64,000 nt of DNA from Alcanivorax sp. (GCF_002726155.1 NZ_PBSH01000039.1:124001-188000); one strand, 5' to 3'; counted from the first letter of the stretch, positions 8,392 through 18,077 are shown. Notes: generated from the letters alone by a model not told the origin. Translations and numbers: made by a program.

Positions 8392-9630
8392 ATGGGAATC
8401 CAGACCGCAGTGCGCGTGGCCGCACTGTTACTGGCCGTGTGCGCGTATGCCAGCGCGGCGGCCGATTCTTCTTCCTCGCCCGCGCAATGGGCGCAATGGG
8501 TGCAGCGCCAGGTCAGCCAGCTACCCGCCAGCCGTGCCATCCAGGCGGAGCAGGAGCGGCTGTTGGCGCAAAGCCGGGCTTTGGCGCAGCCGCTTTATAA
8601 CCCCTCACTGAATATCGACTACGAAGACAGTCTGGATATCACCCAGACCGTCGGCCTTAGCCAGACGCTGGACTGGTCCGGCAAGGCCCGCGCCAGCCGA
8701 GACGCGGTGGCCGTGCAGGATCAGTTGGCGCAATTGCGCGGCGACAAGGCTCGCGCTCGCCTGCTGGCGGACAGCCTTAATGCACTGGTGGCCTATGCCG
8801 CTGCCCGCGAACAATTGGCGGCCGCCCGTGAGCAGGAACAGCAGCTGCGCGATCTCACTGACCTGATTCGCCGCCGCGAACAGGCGGGGGATGTGGGCCA
8901 GGTGGATGCGCAATTGGCCTACCTGTCACTGGGCCAGGCCCAGCAGGCGCTGGCGGATGCGGAAAGTGCCGCCACCCGTGCCGCCACCACATTGCGTCAA
9001 CAGCTGGCCAGCCAACAACCCGCGGTGGGCCTGCCGCCGGCGGACCGTTGGCAGGCCCCGTCACTCACCAGTGAAGTCGTGCAACGGCTCCCCACCAGCT
9101 TCGATTTTCAGTTGGCCGAGCAACAGCTGGCGCTGGCTGAGCGAGGAGTATCGGTGGCAGACAAACAACGCAACACCGACCCGACCCTGGGTCTGCGGGT
9201 GGGCCAGGAAGATGGCGAAAACCTGTGGGGTGTGGATTTCAGTCTGCCATTGAAGTTCTTCAATACCGGCAAGCCAGCTTATGAAGCTGCGCTGGCGGAC
9301 AGTGAAGCGCGTCGCGCGCTGCTGGAGAAAACCCGCAACGACATTCAGGCCAGGCTGGACGGGGTGTTGATCGATTACCAGCAGCGCCGCCAGCGCTGGG
9401 AAACCTGGCAGCAACTGACCGGCGATAGCCTGGCGCACAGCGACACCTTACTCAAGCGTGTCTGGGAGCAGGGTGAACTCACCACTCAGAACTATCTGCA
9501 AGCCTTGAATCAGCGGCTCGATACCCGGCTGGCCGGCATCGCCCTGCGCGATGCCATGCAGCAGGCCTGGGTGCAGTGGCTCTATGAAAGCGCCCAACTC
9601 AACGATTGGCTGAATAGCCTCGCTAACTAA
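8392..9630 (+). CDS. czcC: Outer-membrane efflux protein, CzcC/TolC family
   Basis: 412 residues with a signal peptide (about 1-24, cleavage near ASAAA). The mature part is almost wholly helical with heptad-like Gln/Ala-rich stretches, the pattern of the two outer-membrane-factor repeats that build the trimeric channel-tunnel. Length and context (followed by adaptor and metal-type RND pump) identify it as the outer-membrane component of a tripartite metal exporter. CAGGAG precedes the ATG. The gap to czcB holds an inverted repeat (9644-9706). Confidence 0.88.
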   Translation: MGIQTAVRVAALLLAVCAYASAAADSSSSPAQWAQWVQRQVSQLPASRAIQAEQERLLAQSRALAQPLYNPSLNIDYEDSLDITQTVGLSQTLDWSGKARASRDAVAVQDQLAQLRGDKARARLLADSLNALVAYAAAREQLAAAREQEQQLRDLTDLIRRREQAGDVGQVDAQLAYLSLGQAQQALADAESAATRAATTLRQQLASQQPAVGLPPADRWQAPSLTSEVVQRLPTSFDFQLAEQQLALAERGVSVADKQRNTDPTLGLRVGQEDGENLWGVDFSLPLKFFNTGKPAYEAALADSEARRALLEKTRNDIQARLDGVLIDYQQRRQRWETWQQLTGDSLAHSDTLLKRVWEQGELTTQNYLQALNQRLDTRLAGIALRDAMQQAWVQWLYESAQLNDWLNSLAN

Positions 9631-9643
9631 CAAAATCACTGTC

Positions 9644-9706
9644 GGAGCACCTCTTGAGCTGCGAATGATTCAGGCTTAGACGGCTTCGCACCTCGAGAGG
9701 TGCTCC
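9644..9706. repeat. REP-like inverted repeat between czcC and czcB
   Basis: Perfect 11-bp arms ggagcacctct (9644-9654) and agaggtgctcc (9696-9706), with inner gcgaa/ttcgc arms (9661-9665 and 9685-9689). The layout resembles bacterial REP sequences of the gtaggagc...gcgaa type. It can fold in the operon mRNA between the outer-membrane and adaptor genes. Confidence 0.7.
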
Positions 9707-9728
9707 TACAAAAAAATTGGAAATTTTT

Positions 9729-10955
9729 ATGAAAACCCAAACATTTTTCAGGAAAGCGCCTCTGGCCATCTTCTTGCTGGCAACCCTGGCGAACCCGACC
9801 TGGGCTGAAGAAAATCATGATCATGCCCACAACGAAAGCAACGAAGCCGAACAGCATGCACAGCAGGCTGCCCCGGATAATAGCGGTAACCATGATGAGC
9901 ATGCTCATGGGAGGGAGGCTGAGAGTGCAGCGTCCCATAATGAAGACGCGACACTGGAACTGACGGCCGAACAGCAAAGAATGCTGAATCTGCAGGTCAT
10001 TACCCTGCAGCCTGATGCAGACGCTACCCGGACCCTGACCGTGCCGGCGGAAATTATCAGCAACCAGTACCGCACCTGGGTGGTGCCGGTGCGTATCGAC
10101 TCTCAGGTGCAATCACGCAGCGCCACGTTGGGCCAGCACATGGAAAAAGGCGACCCCATTGCCACTTTGTTCAGTCCGGCCATGGCGCAGTTGCAAAGTG
10201 AACTGCAAGTGGCGGCGGACGGCTGGCGGCGGGTGAAAAATCTCGGCCGGCGTACCGTGGGCAACCAGCGCTATCTGGATGCGCAAAGTCGGTACCAGTC
10301 CCTGCGAGCCCGAGCCAAGGGCTATGGGCTCAGTGATGGCGCCATCACCGATATCGAAGCCGGAAAAAGCGAAAAAGGGGTGTATACCCTTGCTGCGCCA
10401 GACGATGGCCTGGTGTTGGAAGATGCCTTTCAGCAAGGGCAATGGTTAACCGCGGGCAGCGCGCTGGTAACGCTGGTGGATGAATCCGAACTGTGGGCCG
10501 AAGCGGCCCTGCCGCCGAGCCCCGGTTTGCAGATCAGCACCGGCACCTCGGCCCGCGTCATCGTGGGTGGCACATCCGTGGACGGCAAGGTGATTCAGTC
10601 TGGCCATCGCCTCAATCCCGTCACTCGTACCCTGGCGGTACGAGTGGCGATTCCCAATGCGGGCCATCTGTTGCACCCCGGCATGTTTGCCGATGTGGCA
10701 CTGGCGTTGGCGGCACCGGAGAACGCCCTCACTGTGCCGGAAGAGGCGCTCACCCGTAGCGCCGATGGTGACTGGCAACTGTTCGTGGAAGAGGAGTCTG
10801 GCCACTACAAACCCGTGGAAATCCAACTGAATGGCCAGCTGGAAAACCGTCGCATCGTCACGGGGATTGATCCAGGCACACGCGTGGTCACTCGTGGCGC
10901 CTTCTTCCTGGCCAGTGAAATGGCCAAGTCCGGTTTCGATATTCACAATCACTGA
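9729..10955 (+). CDS. czcB: Membrane fusion (adaptor) protein of metal RND efflux, CzcB family
   Basis: 408 residues with a signal peptide (about 1-26), then an acidic His-rich stretch (about 27-80, with HDHAH, HDEHAH), a likely periplasmic metal-binding or metallochaperone segment. The lipoyl/barrel-sandwich, alpha-hairpin and beta-barrel domains of the adaptor family follow. It bridges CzcA to CzcC. The ATG at 9729 starts the signal peptide; an in-frame TTG lies 12 bases upstream. No clear Shine-Dalgarno is present, so translation may depend on coupling or the AT-rich leader. Confidence 0.88.
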   Translation: MKTQTFFRKAPLAIFLLATLANPTWAEENHDHAHNESNEAEQHAQQAAPDNSGNHDEHAHGREAESAASHNEDATLELTAEQQRMLNLQVITLQPDADATRTLTVPAEIISNQYRTWVVPVRIDSQVQSRSATLGQHMEKGDPIATLFSPAMAQLQSELQVAADGWRRVKNLGRRTVGNQRYLDAQSRYQSLRARAKGYGLSDGAITDIEAGKSEKGVYTLAAPDDGLVLEDAFQQGQWLTAGSALVTLVDESELWAEAALPPSPGLQISTGTSARVIVGGTSVDGKVIQSGHRLNPVTRTLAVRVAIPNAGHLLHPGMFADVALALAAPENALTVPEEALTRSADGDWQLFVEEESGHYKPVEIQLNGQLENRRIVTGIDPGTRVVTRGAFFLASEMAKSGFDIHNH

Positions 10956-10966
10956 GGATCACCGTC

Positions 10967-13900
10967 ATGTTTAATCGACTTGTCGATTGGGCGGTGAATA
11001 ACCGCCTCATTGTGTTGCTGTTGCTGATCATCACCATCGGCGTGATCGGCTGGCAATTACCCAACCTGAAACTGGATGCCTTCCCGGACGTGACCAATGT
11101 CCAGGTACAGGTGAACACCGAAGCCGAAGGCTTGGCCGCGGAAGAAGTGGAGCAGTTGATCACCTATCCCATCGAGGCGGTCATGTACGCACTGCCCCAG
11201 GTAGCCGAGGTGCGCTCCATCTCCAAGACCGGCCTGTCCATCGTCACCGTGGTGTTCGACGAAGGCACCGATATTTACTTCGCCCGCCAGCTGGTGTTCG
11301 AGCGATTGCAGGCCGCCCGGGAAGATATTCCCGACGGCGTCGGCACTCCGGAAATGGGCCCCAACACCTCCGGTCTGGGTCAGGTCTATCAATACCTGCT
11401 CACCGCCGAGCCCGGCTCCAACGTGGATGCCATGCAGCTGCGCAGCCTTAATGACTGGGTGGTAAAACTGCTGCTGATGCCCGTGAGCGGCGTCACCGAT
11501 GTGCTCAGCTACGGCGGCGAAGTGCGCCAGTATCAGGTCAACGTTAACCCTACCCGTTTGCTGGCTTACGATTTGTCACTGCAACAGGTCATGGATGCCA
11601 TTGCTGCCAACAACCGCAACGCCGGTGGCTGGTATCTGGATCGCGGTGCCGAGCAATTGGTCATTCGCGGCATGGGCTGGGTGGGCAGCGGCGAGCAGGG
11701 GCTCGGCGATATTGCCGCCATTCCCCTCAAGGAAGTGGACGGCACCCAGGTGCGCGTTAGCGATGTGGCCAAGGTGGAATTCGGCGGCGAGATTCGGCAG
11801 GGCGCGCTGACCATGACCCGTCGTGACGCCAACGGCGAACCGGAAGCCCTCGGTGAAGTGGTGGCCGGCATCGTGCTCAAGCGCATGGGCGCCAATACCA
11901 AGGCCACCATCGATGGCATCAAGGCTCGCGAAGCGCGTATTCAGCAGGCCCTGCCGGACGGCGTACAGTTCGAGGTGTTCTACGACCAGGCGGATTTGGT
12001 GGAAAAAGCGGTGAGCACCGTGGTCACTGCCTTGCTACTGGCCTTCGTGTTTATCGTCGTCGTGCTGGCCCTGTTCCTCATGAACATCCGCGCCACCGCG
12101 TTGGTGTTGCTGTCCATTCCGCTTTCCATTGGCCTGGCCTTGTTGGCGATGGCCAGCCTGGGGATGTCTGCCAACCTGATGTCACTGGGTGGCCTGGCCG
12201 TGGCCATCGGCATGCTGGTGGATGGCTCCGTGGTGATGGTGGAAAACATCTTCAAGCACCTGAGCCGCAAAGAGGGAAGCCACGATCAACAGGGCGGCAT
12301 TGCCTTGAGGGTGAAGGATGCTGCCCAGGAAGTGGCGCGGCCGGTGTTCTTTGCCGCCAGCATTATTCTGGTGGTGTTCCTGCCCTTGTTCGCCTTCGAA
12401 GGCGTAGAAGCAAAAATGTTCGTGCCCATGGCCATCAGCATCATGCTCGCCATGACCGCCGCCGTTCTGGTGGCGCTGATCGTGGTGCCGGCACTGGCGG
12501 GTTTCCTGTTCCGTAACGGCGTGGAAGAAAAGCCCAACAAACTGATGCACTGGCTGGAAGCCCGCTACCGCTCCCTGTTAGGCAAAGCCATGCGGGCTCG
12601 CAAAGTGGTAGTCGGTGGCGCGGTCGGTTTGTTCGCCCTGGCACTGGCGACCACGCCTTTTATCGGCACCGAGTTCGTGCCGGTGCTGGAAGAAGGAACG
12701 TTGGCGCTGCGCGTGACGCTGGCGCCGTCCTCCAGTCTCGATACCGCGTTGGAGGTCGGTGAAAAACTGGAAAAGGAAATCATGACTTTCCCGGAAGTGA
12801 CCTATGCGTTGAGCCGGGTAGGGCGTGCGGAAATCGGTGGCGATCCGGAGCCGGTCAGCAACGTGGAAATCTATATCGGCCTAAAGCCTGTAGATGAATG
12901 GGAAAGCGCCAGCAACCGGCTTGAGCTACAGGAAGAAATTCAGCAGAAACTGGAAAAACACCCCGGCCTGCTGCTCAACTTTTCCCAGCCCATTGCCATG
13001 CGCGTAGACGAACTGCTTTCCGGGGTAAAAGCACAACTGGCCATCAAGCTGTTCGGCCCGGATCTCAGCGTGCTGCAGGAAAAAGGCGAAGCCATCACCC
13101 AGGCCGTGAAGGAAGTGGAGGGCGCCACCGACGTGCAACTGGAGCAAATCGCCGGTGAAGCCCAGCTTGTCGTCACCCCGGACCGCAACGCTCTCAGTCG
13201 CTACGGTCTTAGTGTGGATCAGGTTATGGATCTGGTCAGCAACGGGCTCGGCGGCGGTAGCGCCGGGCAGGTAATCAATGGCAACGAACGCTACGACATC
13301 TATGTGCGGCTGGAACAAAACGCGCGCGACAATGCAGAAGCGATTCGCAACCTGCGCTTAAAGGCAGCGGACGGTGCCTGGGTGCGGCTTATGGATGTGG
13401 CCGACGTGTCCCTGGTTTCCGGTCCGCCCCAGATCAGCCGCGACGATGTGCAACGCCGCGTGGTTGTCCAGGCCAACGTGGCCGGGCGCGACATGGGCTC
13501 TGTGGTGGCCGACATCCAGCAGGCCATCGATAGCGAAGTCGATCTGCCCGCCGGCTACAGCGTGGACATCGGCGGCCAATACGAAAACCAGCAGCGGGCC
13601 CAGCAACGCCTGGCCATGGTGGTACCCGTAGCGGTCGGGCTGATCGCCCTGTTGCTCTACTTCGCCTTCGGCTCCGTGGCCCAGGCCGCTCTCATTCTGG
13701 TCAACGTCCCCTTGGCCCTGATCGGCGGCATCCTCGCATTGGCCCTCAGCGGCCAGTACCTGTCCGTGCCCAGTTCCGTAGGCTTTATCACCCTGTTTGG
13801 GGTGGCGGTGCTCAATGGGGTAGTCATGGTGGAAGCCATCAATCATCGGTTGCGGGATGGTGAGTCGCTGGAGACGGCGATATTTGAAGGTGCGGTGTCG

Positions 13901-14110
13901 CGCCTGCGCCCGGTACTGATGACCGCGCTCACCTCCATGTTGGGGTTGATTCCCATGCTGCTGGCGACAGGGGTTGGCAGTGAGGTGCAGCGGCCTTTAG
14001 CGGTGGTGATTGTGGGTGGTCTGGTGTCGGCGACGGCGTTGACGTTGTTGGTGTTGCCGAGTCTTTATGGGGTGTTTTCGAGGGGGAAGGTGGCGGAATT
14101 GCAGCGATAA
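10967..14110 (+). CDS. czcA: Heavy-metal RND efflux pump, CzcA/CusA family
   Basis: 1047 residues, full length, with the N-terminal membrane helix, FPDVTNVQVQV at the start of the porter domain, two periplasmic loops and twelve helices in two sets. It exports a heavy-metal cation by proton antiport. The TMH4 motif is AVAIGMLVDGSVVMVEN: the Asp and Glu of the relay are present, but the first Asp of the DFG-type Zn/Co/Cd pumps is replaced by Ala-Ile-Gly, as in Cu/Ag pumps, while DGS is as in divalent-metal pumps. The metal specificity is therefore uncertain. It starts 11 bases after czcB, with GAGG upstream. Confidence 0.93.
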   Translation: MFNRLVDWAVNNRLIVLLLLIITIGVIGWQLPNLKLDAFPDVTNVQVQVNTEAEGLAAEEVEQLITYPIEAVMYALPQVAEVRSISKTGLSIVTVVFDEGTDIYFARQLVFERLQAAREDIPDGVGTPEMGPNTSGLGQVYQYLLTAEPGSNVDAMQLRSLNDWVVKLLLMPVSGVTDVLSYGGEVRQYQVNVNPTRLLAYDLSLQQVMDAIAANNRNAGGWYLDRGAEQLVIRGMGWVGSGEQGLGDIAAIPLKEVDGTQVRVSDVAKVEFGGEIRQGALTMTRRDANGEPEALGEVVAGIVLKRMGANTKATIDGIKAREARIQQALPDGVQFEVFYDQADLVEKAVSTVVTALLLAFVFIVVVLALFLMNIRATALVLLSIPLSIGLALLAMASLGMSANLMSLGGLAVAIGMLVDGSVVMVENIFKHLSRKEGSHDQQGGIALRVKDAAQEVARPVFFAASIILVVFLPLFAFEGVEAKMFVPMAISIMLAMTAAVLVALIVVPALAGFLFRNGVEEKPNKLMHWLEARYRSLLGKAMRARKVVVGGAVGLFALALATTPFIGTEFVPVLEEGTLALRVTLAPSSSLDTALEVGEKLEKEIMTFPEVTYALSRVGRAEIGGDPEPVSNVEIYIGLKPVDEWESASNRLELQEEIQQKLEKHPGLLLNFSQPIAMRVDELLSGVKAQLAIKLFGPDLSVLQEKGEAITQAVKEVEGATDVQLEQIAGEAQLVVTPDRNALSRYGLSVDQVMDLVSNGLGGGSAGQVINGNERYDIYVRLEQNARDNAEAIRNLRLKAADGAWVRLMDVADVSLVSGPPQISRDDVQRRVVVQANVAGRDMGSVVADIQQAIDSEVDLPAGYSVDIGGQYENQQRAQQRLAMVVPVAVGLIALLLYFAFGSVAQAALILVNVPLALIGGILALALSGQYLSVPSSVGFITLFGVAVLNGVVMVEAINHRLRDGESLETAIFEGAVSRLRPVLMTALTSMLGLIPMLLATGVGSEVQRPLAVVIVGGLVSATALTLLVLPSLYGVFSRGKVAELQR

Positions 14111-14115
14111 GCCGT

Positions 14116-14155
14116 TATCCCCGGCTTCGCAGGCCGGGGATAGCCCCCCGTTTTT
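14116..14155 (+). terminator. Probable terminator of the czc operon
   Basis: A perfect 10-bp stem tatccccggc/gccggggata (14116-14125 and 14133-14142) with a 7-nt loop starts 6 bases after the czcA stop. A T-run follows only after a short C-rich stretch (14151-14155), so termination may be imperfect. Confidence 0.65.
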
Positions 14156-14502
14156 CACCCGCGCGCAAGTTGAATTTGTAGGATATGGCTTGCAGAAGAT
14201 TGAAGCGAACATTGGGATCAGGTCTTGCCCCGTGAGTTTGAGTCGAGCTCAGCAAGTTCTATTCATTAGCCCAACTTATAGCACCTTTCCGAAATCGCTC
14301 TCTAATAAGAACAATCTCCGCTTGCTACTGTGAATTCCATCGCTATAAATTTATGCGTGTCCCCGAGTTCTGCCCGAGTTCTGTTGTCAACAATCCCCGC
14401 CTCCCATTCGTCGAAATAAAAATGGCTCCGCCCGACCTGTTATTGTCTTGTGGCATAGTGAAACTGCTAGCTGACGTTAACGCAGGGATGAGGGGAAGGG
14501 CC
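14156..14502 (+). promoter_or_regulatory. Intergenic region with candidate sigma70 promoter of the alcohol dehydrogenase
   Basis: About 350 bases without a gene and more AT-rich than the flanks. TTGCTA (14322-14327) and TATAAA (14344-14349) are separated by 16 bases and lie about 155 bases before the dehydrogenase ATG. I see nothing else definite. Confidence 0.35.
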
Positions 14503-15651
14503 ATGAAAGCAGTTGTATGTCATCACGGTGAATTTGAGGTTCAGGACGTGGCAGATCCGGAGCCCGGCAAAGGCCAGATTTTGCTTAACGTGTTGCGCTG
14601 CGGTATCTGCGGATCGGACCTGCATGCTCGTCACCATGCTGATGAGCTGGCGGAGGCCACCGAGCGCGTTGGTTACCCGCATATCATGCGCAGCCACGAG
14701 CATGTGGTGCTGGGGCATGAGTTTGTGGGGGAGATTGCGGATTACGGTCCCAAGACCCATCGCCGCTGGAAGGGTGGGCGGCGCATTGTGGCCATGCCGA
14801 TGCGGCGGGGCAATGGTGTTGCGCACCTGACCGGGCTATCCACGGCGGCACCGGGTGCCTATGCCGAGCAGGTGGTGGTGGAAGAGTCTTTGGCCTTTCC
14901 TGTGACTAACGGTATTTCCGATGATCATGCGGCGCTCACCGAGCCCATGGCGGTGTCTCTACATGCCGTGAATCGCTCCGGGATCGGCCGTCGGGACACG
15001 GCTATTGTGATTGGCTGTGGGCCGATTGGTTTGGGTGTTATCGCCATGCTCAAGGCAAAAGGCGTTCGCCACATTGTTGCCAGTGATTATTCGCCGACAC
15101 GACGCAAGCTCGCCACGGCTATGGGGGCGCATGTGGTCGTGGATCCCTCTCAGGGGAGCCCCTATGAGGGCCTGGCGAAACGTGGCTTTGTGGTCAATGC
15201 TCCGCAGCTGTTCGATATGGCGCTGGATGGCATGTCCATGTTGCGCGTGACGCCGTTTCCCTGGGAGCCCCTGTGGCGAGCGGCGGAAGTGGCCGGAGCC
15301 ACCGAGCCCAAACGCCCGGTGATTTTTGAATGCGTGGGCGTCCCGGGTGTTATTAACAGCATCATTGCCGAGGCACCGCTACGCTCCTGTGTCGTGGTGG
15401 TGGGTGTGTGCATGAAGACCGACAACTTTGTGCCAGTGAATGCGATCAACAAGGAAATTGATCTGCGTTTTGTGCTGGGCTACATGCCCATCGAATTCCG
15501 TGATGCCCTGCATATGATTGCGGAAGGCAAGGTTAATGTGGACCCGTTGATTACCGGGACCGTGGGGTTGAGTGGGGTGGACGAGGCGTTCACTGCGCTG
15601 GGTGATCCAGAGCTGCATGCCAAGATTCTGATTGATCCTCGCCAGCCTTAA
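14503..15651 (+). CDS. Zinc-type MDR alcohol dehydrogenase
   Basis: 382 residues. The GroES-like N-terminal domain has the catalytic-zinc motif region CGICGSDLH and GHEFVGE (about 36-45 and 72-78). The Rossmann domain has GCGPIGLGVIA (about residues 173-183) for NAD(P). It oxidises an alcohol or reduces an aldehyde/ketone in the cytosol. The four-Cys structural-zinc lobe usually found between about residues 90 and 115 is absent; that stretch is Arg/His-rich instead. The ATG at 14503 is chosen because a GAGGGGAAGG ribosome site precedes it and it starts the family's N-terminus. It is convergent with the GMC oxidoreductase, suggesting shared alcohol metabolism. Confidence 0.85.
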   Translation: MKAVVCHHGEFEVQDVADPEPGKGQILLNVLRCGICGSDLHARHHADELAEATERVGYPHIMRSHEHVVLGHEFVGEIADYGPKTHRRWKGGRRIVAMPMRRGNGVAHLTGLSTAAPGAYAEQVVVEESLAFPVTNGISDDHAALTEPMAVSLHAVNRSGIGRRDTAIVIGCGPIGLGVIAMLKAKGVRHIVASDYSPTRRKLATAMGAHVVVDPSQGSPYEGLAKRGFVVNAPQLFDMALDGMSMLRVTPFPWEPLWRAAEVAGATEPKRPVIFECVGVPGVINSIIAEAPLRSCVVVVGVCMKTDNFVPVNAINKEIDLRFVLGYMPIEFRDALHMIAEGKVNVDPLITGTVGLSGVDEAFTALGDPELHAKILIDPRQP

Positions 15652-15684
15652 TTAAGGTAAAGAGCATTTTTACGCAACAGTGCC

Positions 15685-15700
15685 GGGGGCGATTGCCCCC
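15685..15700. terminator. Small hairpin between convergent ADH and GMC genes
   Basis: GGGGGC-gatt-GCCCCC, a 6-bp perfect stem midway between two convergent stop codons. There is no T-run, so its terminator role is only probable. Confidence 0.4.
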
Positions 15701-15737
15701 ATGCTGGCTGTCAGGTCATTTCTGCTTTTGGGCGGCG

Positions 15738-17339
15738 CTAGCCAATCCGCGACTGCCCGCGAATCATATCCACTGCCTTCTCGGCAACCATCATCACTGG
15801 TGCATTGGTGTTGCCGCCAATCAGCGTGGGCATGATGGAGGCGTCGATGACGCGCAGGCCTTCGATGCCGTGAACCCGTAGCTGTGGATCTACCACGGCC
15901 GCTTCATCGGTTCCCATCTTGCAGGAACCCACCGGGTGGTAAACGGTGTCGGTGCGTTGCCGGATGACCTCGCGGATTTCTTCATCGCTGTTCACGTTTT
16001 CGGTGAACATGTCTTTTTTCATCCAGCGCTTGAGTGACGGGGCTTCCATGATATCCCGGGTCATCTTGTAGCCGGCGACCATGTCTTCCAGGTCTTGCGG
16101 GTCGTCCAGAAATGCCGGGTCGATGAGCGGCAGATCGTCCGGATTGGCGCTGGCCAGTTGCACGCTGCCACGGCTGCGCGGGCGTAACAGGCAGACATGG
16201 CAGGAGTAGCCCTGGGTGTAGTGTTTCTTGCGGCCGTGATCGTCCACCAGGGCGGTAACCATGTGCAGCTGCAGATCCGGCGCGGAGAGCGTCGGTTGTG
16301 TTTTCAGAAAGGCGCCGGCTTCCGCAAAATTGGACGTCCACAGTCCGCGCCGTTCCTTGCGGTAGGTGCGCATGGCCATCAGGGCTCGCCACATGCCCCC
16401 CGGTGAGAGGCCAAAGGTGGCAGTGCTGTCGGTGGTGTAACCGAAAATGAAGTCCGGGTGATCCTGCAGGTTCTTGCCGACGCCGGGCAGGTGGTGCACC
16501 ACGGGGATGCCATGTTGTTTGAGTTCGTGGGAATCGCCCACTCCGGAAAGCATCAGCAGCTGGGGGGACTGGAAGGCACCGGCGGATAGCAGCACTTCCT
16601 TGCGAGCCCGAACACTGCGAAGCTGTTTGCCCTGCTTGAATTCCACGCCGACGGCGCGTTTGCCCTCGAACACAATGCGCTGGACCTGGGCCAGGGTTTC
16701 CACGGTCAGGTTGCTGCGATCCAGATGGGGGAACAAGTAGGCCCGGGCGCTGCTCCAGCGTTCGCCATTTTTCTGGGTGACCTGATAGACCCCGGCGCCT
16801 TCCTGCTCGGCGCCGTTGAAGTCATCGGTAATGGGAATGTTGCATTCTCTGGCCGCATCCAGAAAGTAGTTCTGGAAAGGGTTGCCGGTACGGCTGTCGC
16901 TTACCCAGAGCGGCCCATCGGTGCCGTGGTACTCGTTGTCGATGCGTTCATTGTGCTCATTAAGCCGGAAGTAGGGCAGCACATCGTCATAGGACCAGCC
17001 GTCATTACCCAATGCGGCCCAGTGGTCGTAATCCTCGCGGTGGCCGCGGATATAGACCATGGCGTTGATCGCCGACGAGCCGCCCAGGCATTTCCCCCGG
17101 GGCTGAAAGCCTTGCCGGCCGTTCAACCCTTTCTGTGGGACGGTCTCCATGATCCAGTTATTGACGGGCTTGGCGAGCATGGCCACGGCGCCGGAGGGGA
17201 CATTGACCAACAAGCCGTCCCCCTGGCCGCCGGCTTCCAGCAAGCAGACGCGGGTGTCCGGGTTTTCGCTCAGCCGGCCAGCCAGGGCGCACCCTGCGGA
17301 ACCGCCGCCGATAATGAGATAATCGAATTCGTTTTCCAC
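15738..17339 (-). CDS. GMC-family FAD alcohol/choline dehydrogenase (AlkJ-like)
   Basis: 533 residues. The N-terminal FAD-binding motif DYLIIGGGSAGCALAGRLSE (about 6-25) and GMC signature 1 region (GKCLGGSSAINAMVYIRG, about 78-95) are present. The C-terminal catalytic block has TVYHPVGSCKMG, with the active-site His. The family includes choline dehydrogenase and the membrane-associated alkanol dehydrogenase AlkJ; with the neighbouring ADH, an aliphatic alcohol is a reasonable substrate guess. The start is taken as GTG at 17339, with AAGGGAAG just upstream and the family N-terminus. An ATG 51 bases further upstream lacks a ribosome site. Confidence 0.88.
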   Translation of the reverse strand: MENEFDYLIIGGGSAGCALAGRLSENPDTRVCLLEAGGQGDGLLVNVPSGAVAMLAKPVNNWIMETVPQKGLNGRQGFQPRGKCLGGSSAINAMVYIRGHREDYDHWAALGNDGWSYDDVLPYFRLNEHNERIDNEYHGTDGPLWVSDSRTGNPFQNYFLDAARECNIPITDDFNGAEQEGAGVYQVTQKNGERWSSARAYLFPHLDRSNLTVETLAQVQRIVFEGKRAVGVEFKQGKQLRSVRARKEVLLSAGAFQSPQLLMLSGVGDSHELKQHGIPVVHHLPGVGKNLQDHPDFIFGYTTDSTATFGLSPGGMWRALMAMRTYRKERRGLWTSNFAEAGAFLKTQPTLSAPDLQLHMVTALVDDHGRKKHYTQGYSCHVCLLRPRSRGSVQLASANPDDLPLIDPAFLDDPQDLEDMVAGYKMTRDIMEAPSLKRWMKKDMFTENVNSDEEIREVIRQRTDTVYHPVGSCKMGTDEAAVVDPQLRVHGIEGLRVIDASIMPTLIGGNTNAPVMMVAEKAVDMIRGQSRIG

Positions 17340-17578
17340 GATAGCTTCCCTTTTATTGTTTATTTTCGCGGTGCGGAACGACGACGGCACCGGGGTTGCC
17401 GGTTTGTCGCGGGCGTAAAGGCTTTGGCCAAGCGATATGGGGCGTCAGGTCCGCTTTATCACAATGCTTGCCAGCAGGTTAGCACTGGTTTTTTGTGGCA
17501 GTAAGTACTGTTTTTGTCAGCCCCGGACAGGTAGTTTGAGCCACCAGAACAGGGTTTGTTGATGGCGGTGGAGTCATA

Positions 17579-18001
17579 ATGATTAATACCAAGATGCACA
17601 AGGCGGTTTACGGTCTGGCTGAGCAGCTGATGGAGGCTGACAGAAAAGGGCATAAAGACCATTTTGATTCGTTGTATGCCCAGCTGCAGGCGATTTGTGC
17701 CGACAACGAAAAAACCGATAAAGATCATCCTGAGCAATGGGAAACCCTGGCTGACTTCACTGAAGAGCTGGAAGTGGCGTTGAGCCTGTACGAAAAGGCG
17801 CTGGGCAAAGCCCGCGATATGAACGCGAAGGACTATCTCTCATCAATCGCGTTTTCCATGGCCACGCTGCAGGTAGAACTGGGTAAAACCGATGCGGCGA
17901 TTCAGAGCCTGGCGGATGCCAAAGTCAGCGCTAACAAGATAGAAGATAAAGAGCTCAAGGCGGACATTGATGGATTACTGCAACGTTTGCAGGATTGTTA
18001 G
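17579..18001 (+). CDS. Small helical protein with TPR-like C-terminus
   Basis: 140 residues, cytosolic, highly charged and helical. The central and C-terminal parts (about 55-135) show TPR-like helix pairs (ALSLYEKALGKARDM; SLADAKVSANKIEDKEL). Proteins of this kind act as scaffolds, but no partner is evident. A GGTGGAG site precedes the ATG. It is monocistronic, with its own terminator shared with the convergent SDR gene. No specific function can be assigned. Confidence 0.75.
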   Translation: MINTKMHKAVYGLAEQLMEADRKGHKDHFDSLYAQLQAICADNEKTDKDHPEQWETLADFTEELEVALSLYEKALGKARDMNAKDYLSSIAFSMATLQVELGKTDAAIQSLADAKVSANKIEDKELKADIDGLLQRLQDC

Positions 18002-18049
18002 CATCAGATAATGGTCTGATCGTCTCAGTGGTGCGTCTGCTGAGGATGG

Positions 18050-18077
18050 AAAACGCCGCGCTTATGCGCGGCGTTTT
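18050..18077. terminator. Bidirectional terminator overlapping the SDR stop codon
   Basis: A 12-bp perfect stem aaaacgccgcgc/gcgcggcgtttt with a 4-nt loop and T-runs on both strands. The TAA stop of the convergent minus-strand SDR gene (18062-18064) lies in the loop, and its last codons are encoded by the hairpin arm. Confidence 0.9.
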
